NCBI GenBank assembly: GCA_039619475.1
Contig: CM077116.1
Coordinates: 297,704,464 to 297,768,463 of the forward strand
Source of the DNA: Icerya purchasi
Taxonomy: Eukaryota; Arthropoda; Insecta; Hemiptera; Monophlebidae
DNA length: 64,000 nucleotides
Direction: 5' to 3'
Made by a program: the position numbers and the translations under genes
Notes under the pieces: model-generated
The model's database searches: none
What the model was told of the DNA's origin: nothing
The model's input: the letters and a program-made list of their open reading frames with translations, nothing else
Part shown: piece by piece, positions 1-10,490 of the stretch
Layout: each line of letters starts with the position of its first letter
Numbering within the stretch: the first letter of the stretch is position 1

Positions 1-689
1 ATTCAGAGAAAAAGGTCTATCTTGAGAGAAGTGGTTTTATTAAATATTATTAAGCCCGCAAATAATTATATAAATTTCTTGCATCACAGACTGAAACTTT
101 GGCGGTTATCAAACCTAAATTTTTTTTTTTCCTTAAATTTTTTATTGTGACGACAATTTAGTCTTTAACAATAACGGTGACAAAGTTGACTACACGTGGA
201 AAGAGTTACACTTCCAATGAAGTGACTCCGAAACTTAAATATGTATTACGACTGAATTTGTTTTATGCAACAAAAAAGCAGAAACCTCATAAAATACCCC
301 CTGAAATTGCACACTCTCTTCGTTTTTAAAAGTTACTGTGTTTTTGTTCTATAAATAGTACTAAAATGTCATTTAACGTGTCTTAAGAAGTCTGAAAAAT
401 CAGCGAAAATATCTAAAAGTGGAAAACTATTTAAATGAATCATTACTCCTAATAAAATTATTTGTTACAAGGTCATTCTGGTAAATTCAGGAACGTGGAC
501 TAACCGCAGCAAATCCATGGGGGATGTGTGTTAAAATTACTCATAAAAGTCGTTGGTGGGTCAAGTTGCATTATTAAAGTATCGATTTGAAGGAGAAAAA
601 GGTTAATGTCAGGAAAGGTGTACCGATTATAAAATATGAAAGGTGATGCTGTAAAGTCTGGTGATAAAGCGCGCATACGATTATAAACT
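1..689. other. AT-rich stretch without a recognisable gene
   Basis: No ORF with recognisable domains, no splice-flanked exon and no repeat that I can match to the rest of the window. Probably intergenic or old repeat sequence. Confidence 0.5.
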
Positions 690-977
690 TAAATAAATTG
701 CTGATGTTTAGACAAAGAAAATCCAGCTATTTCGGTCACGTTATAAGAGGGAAGCAATATGAATTGCTACGCTTAATTATACAAGGAATGATTATGGGAA
801 AAAGAGGACAAGGAAGAAGAAAGGCGATGTGGATCGACAACATACGAATATGGACCGATAAAATAACAATGAGAGGCTTGGTGGACGCAGCGGCTAAACA
901 TGAGATATGATATTTCGCCAACAATGGATCGTTAACGCGCATACATCTGCGTATGACACGAGAAGAAGAAGAAGTTT
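690..977 (+). pseudogene. RTE-like retrotransposon ORF2 C-terminal remnant
   Basis: The translation from about 698 contains YFGHVIRG followed by LLRLIIQG, GKRGQGRRK and a W-x-D-N-x-R-x-W pattern. These are the C-terminal tail signatures of RTE-type endonuclease-reverse transcriptase proteins common in insect genomes. Only the last 70 or so residues remain, with no RT core upstream. The reading frame breaks at 910 and the remnant runs into a GAA-repeat tail (about 966-977), a typical 3' end for such elements. It is a severely 5'-truncated insertion. The family assignment rests on my memory of the tail motif. Confidence 0.65.
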
Positions 978-2603
978 TTATGTAGGACAAGCTACATGGG
1001 GACAAGCGCAGAAATTTCCAGCTAATGCTTAATGTTCTTAACTGTAATCTGAACGGCACAGGGTTTAGTTTATAGTTAATAGTTTAAAGTGAACTTTTTT
1101 TTTTTTTTTGCCAGGAATGCACAATAGATTTGTTATGTTAAATTTCAAAAATATACAAATAATTTCTGAGTCGCGAGATCTGTCATGTATGCATGCACCG
1201 TTTCAGGACTTAAGGACCAATGATAACTGTCTAAAATTATGTTGACTTCTTTTGAATTTGATTTAGTTCTTTAAACATAACAGTTTAAATTTAACCATTT
1301 ATCTGTTAGACTGCAATCATATAAACATTTAATGCACGTATTTCTATTTTAAGTGTTCTATGTAAAGTAGTCAAAATGTATTGGGAATTTGTTTTAGATT
1401 TAATAAACATCTTTTTAACGGGCTCTACATAACAAATTTGCAAGCAGAAGTATGGACGGAAAGGCATTTGTTAGCTTTTTAATCATCAGGTATCATGTTT
1501 AACATTACGTTATTTGAATTTAGACATTAGACCAATATTACTCGAACTAAATAATAAGTAGATGAAATAATCGTTAATGAAATACTAAGGTACCATTTCT
1601 GCTTATTGTACATATAATTATGGTTAGTTTGTGATTTTTATGCTACAACTTTCTAGGCAAATCAAAAATATGGAAAATAAATACTTTAATCCAAAATAAA
1701 GTAAGAAAATATTTTCATCGAAGGTATCTATTTTTTAAAATTAGATCTAGGCGAAAACAGAGCATGTAAAAGATACGGCCAAGTTTTGAACATACCAAAA
1801 TATCTAATATATAATTTAATTGCCGAATTACTCGCCTTCAATATTTCCAAACCAATTTCCGATTTTCTTTATTAATTTTTTGGAAAACGTCTTCTAAATT
1901 TATTACCATATGTTCCCGATTACAAAAATTAAAAAAAACATTATGATATTAAAAATAAGTTAATTCATATGTTGTAATTCAATTTTTTTTTTCGTCGAAA
2001 CTAAACGGCTAGATAGGCCATGTTCAAGGCCAAGTCCACGTCGAGTGGGAGGGAGGTTAAACTTTCCCCATTAGAACTGAAATATTTATTATAAATACAC
2101 AAAAATCTGAAAAAAATCGAAAATTTAAAATAAATATTGATGATTTTTTAGGGTGTTTTTACATTAAAAAAAAAGAAAAAAAGTATGCTTCATATTTTTA
2201 GGTACTTCATTAATATTTTATGCAAAATTTTTTATTACAGATATAATCAATAACATACGTAATTTTTATTAATGTTCATAAGATAATTCATTTATTTAAA
2301 TTATTAATACATAAATCAAGGTGATGGAAATTATTAATAGTATCAATATTAGTGAAAAATGTATTGTTATTTATAAAACAAATATGCAAAGAAAATCCCC
2401 CCCCCTCCCAATCCTATTATCTGTGGCGATTCCTAAGGATTTTTATAACTACATAGAAATTCACATTTTATACTAAGGCAATACACTTAATACGCATCCC
2501 ATATAATACTCAAGAAAACATATTATTACCGCGAGTTCTCATAGCACCTTCCCACATAAACGGAACTGACTAAATCGCGTACCTACGAATATGTATATCC
2601 TTA
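978..2603. other. AT-rich stretch without a recognisable gene
   Basis: Only short ORFs, homopolymer A and T runs and scattered low-complexity sequence. I see no coding signal, RNA gene or clear repeat family member here. Confidence 0.5.
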
Positions 2604-2897
2604 TCTATATATATAAAAATCCCGTGTCACAAATGTTTGGTTGAAGTAATCTCCGAAACTACTCAACCGATCTTAATGAAATTTTCACACTATGTGTGAT
2701 TTAGTCTAGCTTAAAAGATAGAATAGTTATTATCTCGATTGATGACCTTAATATTATTTTATTGCGAATTAAATGGTTCATTTGGAAAAAAGTTGTAATT
2801 AATTAGAATGAAATTTGCACACGAGGGGTACTTTAGGCCAATAATCTATAAAAAAAATCGGTTTCGCGAGTATTAAATTAATTTTAATGTTTTCAAA

Positions 2898-3042
2898 ATG
2901 ATACGAATCAGGGTTGGTGGCGCGATTTTTCGACAACAATCTAATAGAAAATTTGTTCTGCCTTTAGTATTATTTTTAATTTTCGAACGCCGTCGATTAT
3001 CAGCTCTGGTAGTGTCTTTTTGTACGGGCCGGTGGCTTCAAT
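2898..3042 (-). repeat. Partial copy of dispersed repeat R
   Basis: On the minus strand this matches the last 145 or so bases of the repeat at 14886-15452 and 58557-59108. Shared landmarks are GCGCCACCAACCCTGATTCG, the GATTATCGACG-type core and a GGCCGGTG segment. It lies inside Helitron-like element 1. The function of R is unknown. Confidence 0.7.
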
Positions 3043-3280
3043 ACTAGTAGTGCAAAGCAATAAAACATATGGTCGGCAAAACATGCAAGCGGGTAGATAT
3101 TAAATGTTTTGCGTATTTATATATTTGTTTGTGAAAGCGAATTACTGAGAATATATTGTGCATATTTTAAAAACCCATTATACCCTTATTAAATTTTTTG
3201 TAGTGATTTAGTCGGAAATTTTTTCAAATTGGTTGGAAAACAGTTGATCACAGGTAAAAATTGAAAAAGCGTTAGAGTTT

Positions 3281-4009
3281 GTGAAAAACGTGTTGCAGTC
3301 CAAGGAGGAGTTTGTAGTATTTTCGGACAGCCTTAGTTCTCTCTTGTCGCTTCGGAGAAGTAACTTTGAATGTAATTGCCATCCAATTATTTATGAAATT
3401 AAGGAAAAGTATTTTAATATTTCCGAACTTGGAGGAGTCATTAAATTCTGTTGGATTCCAGGTCACTGTGGGGTACTACTTGGTGACCGAGTTGATTTAA
3501 TCACAAAAGAAGGTGTTATTAGATCAGGTATTAAGTTTCCATTTATCCCATCCTTCGATCTTCTAGATAAAGCCAAAAGAGATAATCATGCGGATTGGGT
3601 AAGTCTTATTTGTAGAGAGCTAGGGCCTGGTAAATATTTTCATATGGTCCAACCATCTCTGCCGTCCACAACTTGGTTTTATCGCATTAGTGTCCCAGTT
3701 AGTTTGACCCGTAGGTTTGTGACCGTTGTGTGTAGGCCCCGCTCCGGCCATTGCCGATTGGGTTTAAATTTTTCAAACACCGGGCGCTGCACGGGTTGTA
3801 ATATCTATTGTCGACAACATTTTAGAGAAGACACTAACCACTTGTTATTTAATTGCGCCCAGTTCGATAACACGAGACTTGCGTTTTCTAAAGACCTCAT
3901 GTCCTGCGGTGTTTATCCTCCATTGTGTATTTTTTATCTTCTCTATTCCAGTGATAAAATTTTATTTGTTCTTTTTAGGTTTATTGAAAGAAACAGGATT
4001 GTTATTTGA
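3281..4009 (+). pseudogene. N1 ORF2 fragment: RNase H end and C-terminal zinc-binding region
   Basis: The 242-residue frame holds the second half of a retroelement RNase H: FSDSLSSLLSL carries the third acidic residue, and WIPGHCGVLLGDRVD the His and the last Asp. A C-terminal Cys/His cluster (CTGC, then H and NHLLFNC) follows, as in I, R1 and Jockey-type ORF2 tails. The first two RNase H acidic residues, RT and endonuclease are missing through 5' truncation, so this cannot be autonomous. The frame shows no stop over its length, which suggests a fairly young insertion. The expected G-x-E/D-x-A-D ending is altered (LLGDRVDLI). Confidence 0.75.
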
Positions 4010-4124
4010 TTTTTTTTCCCATTATTTTTACTTATTTTTTCTTACATTGTAATCTTTGTCCAGTGTGGCCGTGACTACTTCCTTTTTCTCATAATGCATT
4101 GTGAGCATGGCAACTGTGGTCATA

Positions 4125-5024
4125 GAGGCAATAATTCGTGGACCGGGTGTGGACATAACTCACCGCGTTGCCGAAAAAATCAATAGTTATCCCAACTCTT
4201 TGCACGTATATACTGATGTTTCCAAAGCAGACCCGCAAATTTCCCCATCTCCAACCACGTGCGCATATGAAATCGATGGTGAAATCACTTCGTTGCGTCT
4301 AAATGACTATTGCTCGGTACAGGAAGCAGAATTGTACGCCGTATACAGTAGCCTCGTAACTTGTTTGGAGTCAGGATGTATGGATAGAAGCATACTTTTA
4401 ATGACTGACTCTTCGGCTTCTCTAAAATTGATTTCCTCACAGAACAACATGGATATCTTAGCCCTGAAAGTCAATTATACGTTGAAGCTGCTACATCAAG
4501 CAAGAAATCGGGTAACGCTCTTGTGGGTGCCGAGTCATATAGGAATTCAAGGCAACGAGCGAGTTGACATGGCGTCCAAATCAGCTCTGCGCGCACCAAT
4601 GCCGTTTGCAGCGCCACCAATCTACAAAGTGAAGATTTATTTTCATGAACGTATGATGGCTGAGTGGATCAGCCAGTGGCAAAGGGATCAATCTTTTATG
4701 AAGAGCATAAAATTTACGGCTGATTCATGGTTCCCTTCTCTTTACCTTACGCGTCGAGAATATGCTGTGTTAAATCGGTTGCGAGTTGAGCATACGGCGG
4801 TCTCACACAATTATATACTTGAAGGTACCCCTCTCCCACCCACGTGCCCTTTCTGTTCCGACCCTTCTTACCCTTCGGTAGAACACCTACTGCTACAATG
4901 TACGGCGTTCGACCGCTCCGCTTTTGCCGGTATTCCTCTGTCAGCTATACTGTCAAATGACCCAGCGTGCATACAAATGCTACTCGCTTTTCCTAGGACC
5001 AACAACTTAATAACTGAATTATGA
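4125..5024 (+). pseudogene. N2 ORF2 fragment: RNase H and C-terminal domain
   Basis: Complete RNase H layout in one open frame. The first Asp is in VYTDVSKAD (the usual Gly after TD is Val), Glu is in QEAELYAVY, the next Asp in LMTDSSASLKL, and His plus the last Asp in WVPSHIGIQGNERVDMAS. It is followed by the ORF2 tail with LNRLRVEHTAVSHNY and a zinc-type CPFCSDP, VEHLLLQC cluster. RT and endonuclease are missing because the insertion is 5'-truncated. The apparent start codon at 4101 lies in N1 sequence and the target duplication, so it is not the real start. The domain closely resembles the RNase H piece of element H at 61836, so N2 and H are probably one family. Confidence 0.8.
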
Positions 5025-5112
5025 AATAGCCTTTTTACCCTGGCCCATGTGCTTGTAATAACCACTGTAGTTAAAAATGGTGCATGGGCGCCACCAGGAA
5101 AAAAAAAAAAAA
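4125..5112 (+). mobile_element. Non-LTR element N2 inserted in N1, 13-bp TSD
   Basis: A 5'-truncated non-LTR insertion that ends in poly(A) at about 5099-5114. The 13-bp duplication AACTGTGGTCATA lies at 4112-4124 and at 5113-5125, with the N1 3' UTR continuing on both sides. A long 3'-terminal hairpin precedes the tail: CCTGG and CCCATG (5039-5049) pair with CATGGG and CCAGG (5083-5098). The insertion order is certain: N2 is younger than N1. Confidence 0.85.
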
Positions 5113-5327
5113 AACTGTGGTCATAATGTAAGGTAGAAATATTTATCTATTTATCTATTTTTTCTTTTGCTCCTTTTTCCAGAATGAAAAAATCTTGTTT
5201 GTGTTTGTTTTGTTTCATTGATCATTGTGGGCACTGCTATCTCTTCCTGAATTTTCTGTTATTAGTAATTTTTAATATCTAGTCGTGGCGTAGTTTGCTG
5301 GCCAAATGAACTGCTCTGTTCGGGCCA

Positions 5328-5384
5328 AAAAATAAAAATAAAAATAAAAATAAAAATAAAAATAAAAATAAAAATAAAAATAAA
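5328..5384 (+). repeat. (AAAAT)n tail of N1
   Basis: About eleven units of AAAAT directly follow the N1 terminal hairpin, so this is the element's 3' tail and not an independent microsatellite. Confidence 0.8.
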
Positions 5385-5704
5385 AAACGTATAGAAATAT
5401 ATTCATAATAAAAAAATAAAAAAAAAAACTTTTTAAAAATAGCCTTTTATTTATGCACTAAAAAGTACAAAATAACTTTATTAGTGTGCGACTATCAGTT
5501 ACGCATCTTAACATTAACATCTGAAATTGCAAAATATTCTGAAAAATAAAAGCAGGGGCCGTAGATTAATAATTAAATTATACGGTAGACCGTATTCTTT
5601 CAATTATATTGTCTTTTGTTTTTCATACGATACATACGGAATCCTCAGCACATGAAAAACAATGTTTGACTAATAGCAATCTTCTCAATTATATATCACA
5701 TGAT

Positions 5705-6055
5705 CGGGAAAAAAAATTGAAGCTTTCGAGCCTTCGGCGCCTCAAGAATCCGGTTTTAAATTTGGAAACCCAAATGTTCCAAAGTAAAGAAATACACAAA
5801 AATGCGCATTTTCTAACCTTGTTCAAAATTTTTAGCTATAAAGCTGAGCCACAAACAGGGGATACAAGCCGTTTTTTGTGCTTTTTTAAACTTTATGTAA
5901 ACTTTCAATGTTTCGTTAAGAAAATAAAATAGGAGTTTGCTCCCGACAACAGTATATCATATGCCCCGAAAAAAAAAATATTTTTTTCCAAAAGTTCAAG
6001 TTTTCGGCGCCCCGAGGGTCTAATTTTAAAGTTGGAAGTCCAGATGTTCTATAAT
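5705..6055. repeat. Two diverged direct copies of a ~85-100 bp unit
   Basis: The unit at 5705-5790 (GAAAAAAAAATTGAAGC, TTCGGCGCCTC, AAATTTGGAAACCCA, ATGTTCC) recurs at 5958-6055 in diverged form (TTCGGCGCCCCGAG, AAAGTTGGAAGTCCAG, ATGTTCT). The spacing is about 250 bp. It lies inside Helitron-like element 1, and small ORFs here are probably not genes. Confidence 0.6.
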
Positions 6056-6139
6056 ATTGTATTGTCATCTATAACAAGCATTTTTGCAAGAGGTCACTTT
6101 TTTTATTCATCGGCAAGTAAGTGAAAAATCGTTCGCAAG

Positions 6140-7276
6140 ATTCCCCGTAGACAGACAGACAGACTGACAGAGCGAGTTAAATAAAAGGCTATAAAAATCA
6201 ACGTGTGCAGTCATTGAAAACATTTTCTAACCGTCCGGAAAGCGAATTCGAAGAACCTCTACATTTTTGTTGCGTTCAGTATTGAAAAGCAAAGTTGTAT
6301 GAAAAGAGGCTTTAAATTCATAACCTAATTATAAAAAAATTTGTTTTGTGAATATGATTTGGATGAAATTTTGTATTTAGATAGGGTTTTGCTTTTTAAG
6401 TTTACCTATATAGTTGTATTTCTTTTTCTTTTTCTTTTTATTTATTTTTCATTTTTTTCCCCGTACGTGCTTACATCTAACATTTGTGAATTGTAGCGGA
6501 CCACACTTACCGTCGTTAAACGGTCGCAACGCTAAACTAAATATATAATAAAAAGATGTAGGAGAACAATGTAGGCGAATGATTGTTTAGCGAGTACGGT
6601 GCAAACCAGTCTGTATTTATTTTAAACACGGTACACCCTAAATTGGGTAAAATAAAAGAAAATAATAAACTACCCAGTACCGCGAGAACTATAAGAAAAG
6701 TGGAACATTCATACGACTCTGCAATCAGGTCAAGAAAGTAATTTGAGGAGCACAAAAAGATTGTCCCAACAATGAGATATTTATAACAACTGAAAGGTCT
6801 TTGATCCAAAAAATTAGCTACCGACAGGAAATCGAAAGATCGACCGCAAAACATTACAATAAGTGGATTAACCATGTTGTGTATGTTTTTCGTGTTTTGA
6901 GTTATTCAGACCGCTTTCCATTTTCATTTCGATAAATGTGCTTCATCCGCCCGTTCGTTACTCGCATATTATCTATGTGTATTCGTTCTCAACGTGTGTT
7001 CGGTATATTCACAACTTTTAGTAATATTGTATGAAAATATTCACATTTTTGCGGTGAGTGACAATTTTATATTTCAGTCGTAAAAATAATGCGATTTATT
7101 ATTTATCTTAGGAAGAAAGTAAATTTAGAAATGTTGTAAAAAGGCTATATATAAAGAGACGTCTATCACTTCGATTTCTAAATGCCCATAAAAAACACAT
7201 AGGAATATATTCATTAAAAATCAACGTGGCAGTCCTTGAAAATATTTTCCAACCATCCGGAAAGTGAATTCGAAGG
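6140..7276. repeat. Direct repeat pair ~1 kb apart and (ACAG)n run
   Basis: About 60 bp at 6192-6252 (AAAATCAACGTG, CCGGAAAGCGAATTCGAAG) is repeated at 7207-7276 (AAAATCAACGTGGCAG, CCGGAAAGTGAATTCGAAG). A short run of ACAGACAGACAGACTGACAG lies at about 6151. The intervening 950 bp has no recognisable gene. Confidence 0.6.
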
Positions 7277-7858
7277 CTCAATCCTGTGTGTTTTTAAATT
7301 GGCTAAAACGTTTTTATTTTTATTAATAAACATTAGTTGGACTGTATTAAATGGATTAGTATAATATTAATTCAATGTATCACAACAGAACCACAGCAAC
7401 GCGTGGCCGGGTCTGCTATCTATATACATATATAAAACAAAGTCGGGTTAATTACACCATTTATAACTCAAGAACGGCTGAATCGATTTTTATGATCTTT
7501 GATTTGTTGGATTTGTCTCCGGCCCGAATACCAGAATACGAAATTCCAAAAAAAAATTATGAAAATTCATTTTTTTTGCTGTTTTTGGCCCAAAACGGTA
7601 GTTTAAATAATTTTTTAACTGTAATTTTTGAATTTTATGAAAGGACTGCAGTGTTTTGTTTTATATTTTGAATTTCGCTTTTAAAGGGTTATCTGGAGAT
7701 GGGTTATGAATTTTTTTAGGGTAATTTTTGAGGTCGTTTTAAATTCCATATTATATATTCTAGACGGTTTCTTGCCGCCCAGGGTAATCGCTCAGCTTAA
7801 AGTTGTAAATTGCCATGGATAGAAGTTTAATTGTAATTTATGATCCAATTCCGATAAG

Positions 7859-8740
7859 TCAAACCGTTTCCAAGCTATTGTATAATTGAATATTTTTGTC
7901 GTTTCTGAACCATCTTATTAGGATTCCGTACATTATATGTCTACAAAATCCTAAAATTGGATAATGAAGAGGAGTTGTCTTTAACGATGAGGGGAAGAGA
8001 AGAAGATAGGTTGAAAAATTTCTTTTCAAAGGAATATGAAGGGCATTCGGTGAGGATATGGTGAATGGTGAGGGAAACACTGCACATGGTACACTGAAGA
8101 GCCTCACTTTCTATTTAGTAAGTATTCGTGGGTGAGGCGTGTGTGACCCAATCGAAGTCTGGTGATGATTACGTCGTCTCTTCGATTTGGAAGTGATATG
8201 TTCCACGGTGATATTGACGGCTTGATTACGCGAAGCTTATTCGTTTTTGATGTTTGCTGCCATTTCCTCTGCCATAAGGTTTTTAAGCTATGTTTCGTAT
8301 GAATTTTAAGATCGGTTACTGGAACGGGAATGCTTGGCACCGGCAGAGTAACAGCAGCTTCCTTTGCAGTCGTGTCTGCCAATTTGTTCCCTCGAATACC
8401 AGCGTGGGCAGGAATCCACATGAACGTCACTGTCCGATCTAGTGTCGACGATATTAATTTGAGAATTTCTTTGGCTACTGGATGTTGATCGTGGCTGAAC
8501 ACGTTGGACAAGGCGTTGAGTGCTGGGAGAGAATCTGAACATACTACGGACGATTGATGTAAGTCAGATCTCACGAGGAAATCGACAGCGAGCTAGAGAG
8601 CATATAATTCGGCGGATAGGATGGAAAACAGTTCCGGGAGTGAGTAACGGATTATAGCGACATCATCAGAGACGACTGAGCAGCCAGAAAACGTATCAAA
8701 TTTAGACGCGTCGGCTTCATTATCCAGTTTAATCCTTTTC
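7859..8740 (-). pseudogene. Non-LTR ORF2 fragment: RNase H and C-terminal domain
   Basis: Read on the minus strand from about 8740, the translation gives a frame with SILSAELYAL (second acidic residue, then a stop), followed by VVCSDSLPALNAL, FMWIPAHAGIRGNKLADTTA (His and the last Asp) and ITRLRLGHTRLTHEYLL. After a frameshift near 8105 the tail continues with a CTMC and HHILTEC zinc-type cluster. There is at least one stop and one frameshift, so it is dead. RT is missing. It resembles I, R1 and Jockey-type RNase H and is more diverged from the A, B and C family than N3 is. No clear poly(A) tail or target duplication was found. Confidence 0.75.
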
Positions 8741-8911
8741 CTTCATAAGTCCGAACTCTAACTGATCTAATTCTCCTTCTCCTCCCGTGTCTCTAGCCAT
8801 AGTTGCTGCACATGGCACGTAAAATTTAATTTAATAATAAAATCCTAAAATTGGTATAAATTTACTTTAAGAAATTAAATTACTTTAAAAACACGTTTTT
8901 TCGTGTATACC

Positions 8912-8997
8912 TCATCATCAGCTAACTGCACTGAGTACACACTTTATTAAAAAGTATATAAATTGAGTGTGTACTCTGTGTTGTTATCCGATGATCT
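8912..8997. repeat. Imperfect inverted repeat (hairpin)
   Basis: GAGTACACACT at 8933-8943 is the exact reverse complement of AGTGTGTACTC at 8966-8976. With mismatches the pairing extends outwards to CATCATC and GATGATC. The loop is about 22 nt. It could be a small fold-back element or terminator-like structure; its function is unknown. Confidence 0.6.
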
Positions 8998-9041
8998 AGC
9001 CCAAAAAAGCATGTTTCCAAAGTCAATCAAATTGGTATTTC

Positions 9042-9250
9042 AGTCATTTGACTGGTTCGCCCCTATCGTCCAAGTCCTCCACCTATTCCTATCCGCTGTT
9101 CGCCTTTTCAATTCTGCGTATGTCTTAATGTTTGTTTCCTTCTTGATTGTATCTATCAGAGTCTGCCTTGGTCTTCCTCTTGGTCTGCGCATCGATATTT
9201 TTCCTTCTATGATGTCTTTCAGTAGGCTATTATGTCTTAATACGTGACCT
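9042..9250 (-). pseudogene. RTE-like ORF2 C-terminal remnant
   Basis: On the minus strand the sequence translates to a tail with GHVLRHNSLL, IIEGK, RRPRGRPRQT, IDTIK and a DRNRWRTW end. This is the same class of RTE C-terminus as at 690-977 but of a different lineage (GRPR rather than GRR). Nothing upstream of the tail is preserved. The plus-strand ORF over the same bases is a shadow. Confidence 0.65.
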
Positions 9251-9469
9251 AATTTACCTTAATTTTCAAAGTAAATTTATACTGATTTTTTTTATTAAGG
9301 GGAATCTTGCTGCCACGTGGATTACATTTATTTCAGTGTAATTAAAATACTTTTCCATTTTGATTTTTGTACATTTATTGAACTTAATTCATTTTGAATA
9401 TTAATTGCTGATAATTTAACACAACATTTATTGGTTCTGGGACGGTACGAAGTTCGCCGGGTCAGCTAG

Positions 9470-9752
9470 TATATATATATACATATAGTAACGAGTTTAC
9501 ACAGAAACTTCACAAAGGAAAAAAAAATTTTTTATTTACTTACGGCTTTCTACATGACGCCGTTCTCAAGTCCATAACCGGAGACATTTGACTCATTTAT
9601 CTATTTATTAATTCTTTCCGCCAGTATTTCCGCGACCGGAAACCACAACCGGAGTAGTGTCTCAACCGGCGAAAATTGTTTATATTAACCATTTTCTGTA
9701 TCACTGTACGTATCTTATCCTCTGGTTCTTCAATTCCATAGGAACGTAAGTA
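9470..9752. other. No gene seen
   Basis: A short (TA)n run follows the Helitron end, then unique AT-rich sequence with several CCGG-containing words. Nothing is recognised. Confidence 0.4.
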
Positions 9753-10163
9753 CTACTCGCTTTCTTCAATGCATTCTATGACATGTGTCTCAAGGAATTT
9801 TCCTCTATACCCTTTTATCTCTATTGTCTCCATTGAAACAGTCCAATTTTTTGTGAGACCGGATGGCCTAGTGCTACTTGATTTTCTGCACTGACCGGTA
9901 ACTTCTTTCGACGCATCCTGTACCCTAATCACTGGTACGACTTCCCATTCCGCTTTTATTAACGCCATTTCTCTTCGTATTTAAGTCACGTCATCTTCAA
10001 TTGTTTTGAGTTTCTGTCCCAACTGCACCTCTGCCAAGGTGATCTTCTCTCCAAGCTCAGTTATATCCACTTCGGTTTTCTTCTGTATGTCCGATATCTC
10101 CGTGTGTAACACTTCTGCTTTCTCTTCTAGATCGGATGTAATTTTCATAAACCTCACCTCAGG
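9753..10163 (-). pseudogene. Gag-like coiled-coil remnant
   Basis: The minus-strand frame of about 135 codons has one in-frame stop (near 9980) just before an internal Met at 9968. The N-terminal half is a charged heptad-like coiled coil (SDLEEKAEVLHTEISDIQ, ITELGEKITLAEVQL). This is the style of N-terminal Gag regions in some arthropod LTR elements. The C-terminal half is not recognised. The coiled coil is seen; the Gag assignment is a guess. It could also be a diverged host exon. Confidence 0.35.
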
Positions 10164-10490
10164 TAGCGCAGTAGCCTAGTGGTTAAGCCGTTTGGCTACT
10201 AAACCAGAAGATACGAGTTCGAGACTTGTCTCGTTCCAGATCCGAATCGCTTCCAGGTTTACACAGCCTGAAATTATTGGGTACTAGAAAAATCTGGGAA
10301 AGTAGAGGCGACCGAGAGAACGGAACTGGCCCCCCTTACTATCATTAATGCCGTATTACTGTTTCGTGGGAAACTTCATTAAAGACTCGATTCTAGAAAC
10401 TTACAGATGAAAACTACATATAATTCTACCGGTGATCGGACATGTGGGAAATCACTGGATTTTACTCTTATAAATAAAATGTTTCGCTAT
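10162..10490 (+). mobile_element. tRNA-derived SINE
   Basis: The head has an A-box-like TAGCCTAGTGG (10172-10182) and a B-box-like GAGTTCGAGAC (10215-10225), giving an internal RNA polymerase III promoter as in a tRNA. The rest of the head does not fold into a clean tRNA. The downstream body (to about 10490) is unrelated to tRNA and ends in an A/T-rich ATAAATAAAAT. This pattern defines a tRNA-derived SINE. It has no coding capacity and would need LINE proteins to move. The 3' boundary is approximate. Confidence 0.65.

Larger units (their letters stand above)
3245..5385 (+). mobile_element. Non-LTR element N1, 5'-truncated, interrupted by N2
   Basis: This is the 3' end of a non-LTR retrotransposon. 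It has the end of the RNase H domain and the C-terminal domain of ORF2 (3281-4009), then a 3' UTR that is split at 4124 by element N2 and resumes at 5126. It ends in a stem-loop (TGGCC 5299-5303 with GGCCA 5323-5327) directly followed by a tail of AAAAT repeats (5328-5384). The repeat-unit tail distinguishes N1 from the poly(A)-tailed families elsewhere in the window. Confidence 0.75.
2604..7418 (+). mobile_element. Helitron-like element 1, with nested insertions
   Basis: The left end starts TCTATATATATAAAAA after an A, followed by a stretch on the pattern 'CGAAACTACTCAACCGATC'. That matches the 5' ends of animal Helitrons. A matching 3' end, GGCCGGGTCTGCTA, stops at 7418 just before another TCTATATA start. 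No Rep/helicase ORF is present, so if both ends belong together it is non-autonomous. The 4.8-kb length is inflated by nested material: repeat R (2898-3042), retroelements N1 and N2 (3245-5385) and diverged tandem copies (5705-6055). Pairing of the two ends is inferred; they could belong to different copies. Confidence 0.45.
7419..9469 (+). mobile_element. Helitron-like element 2
   Basis: It starts TCTATATACATATATAAAAC at 7419 with the typical downstream pattern 'AACTCAAGAACGGCTGAATC'. It ends TTCGCCGGGTCAGCTAG at 9469 with T after it, the CTAG-T rule of Helitrons. A short palindrome, CGAAGTTCG, sits about 9 bases before the terminal CTAG. There is no Rep/helicase ORF, so it is non-autonomous. 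Inside are an RNase H fragment on the minus strand (7859-8740), a hairpin (8912-8997) and an RTE-like tail (9042-9250, minus). The 5' end directly abuts the 3' end of element 1. Confidence 0.6.

Noticed and set aside
5609..5932. 107-codon ORF in Helitron-like element 1
   Set aside because: It covers diverged tandem repeat units, so the open frame is probably accidental.
10162..10240. Functional tRNA gene
   Set aside because: Box motifs are present, but the spacing and the acceptor/D/anticodon arms do not fold as a proper tRNA. A SINE head fits better.
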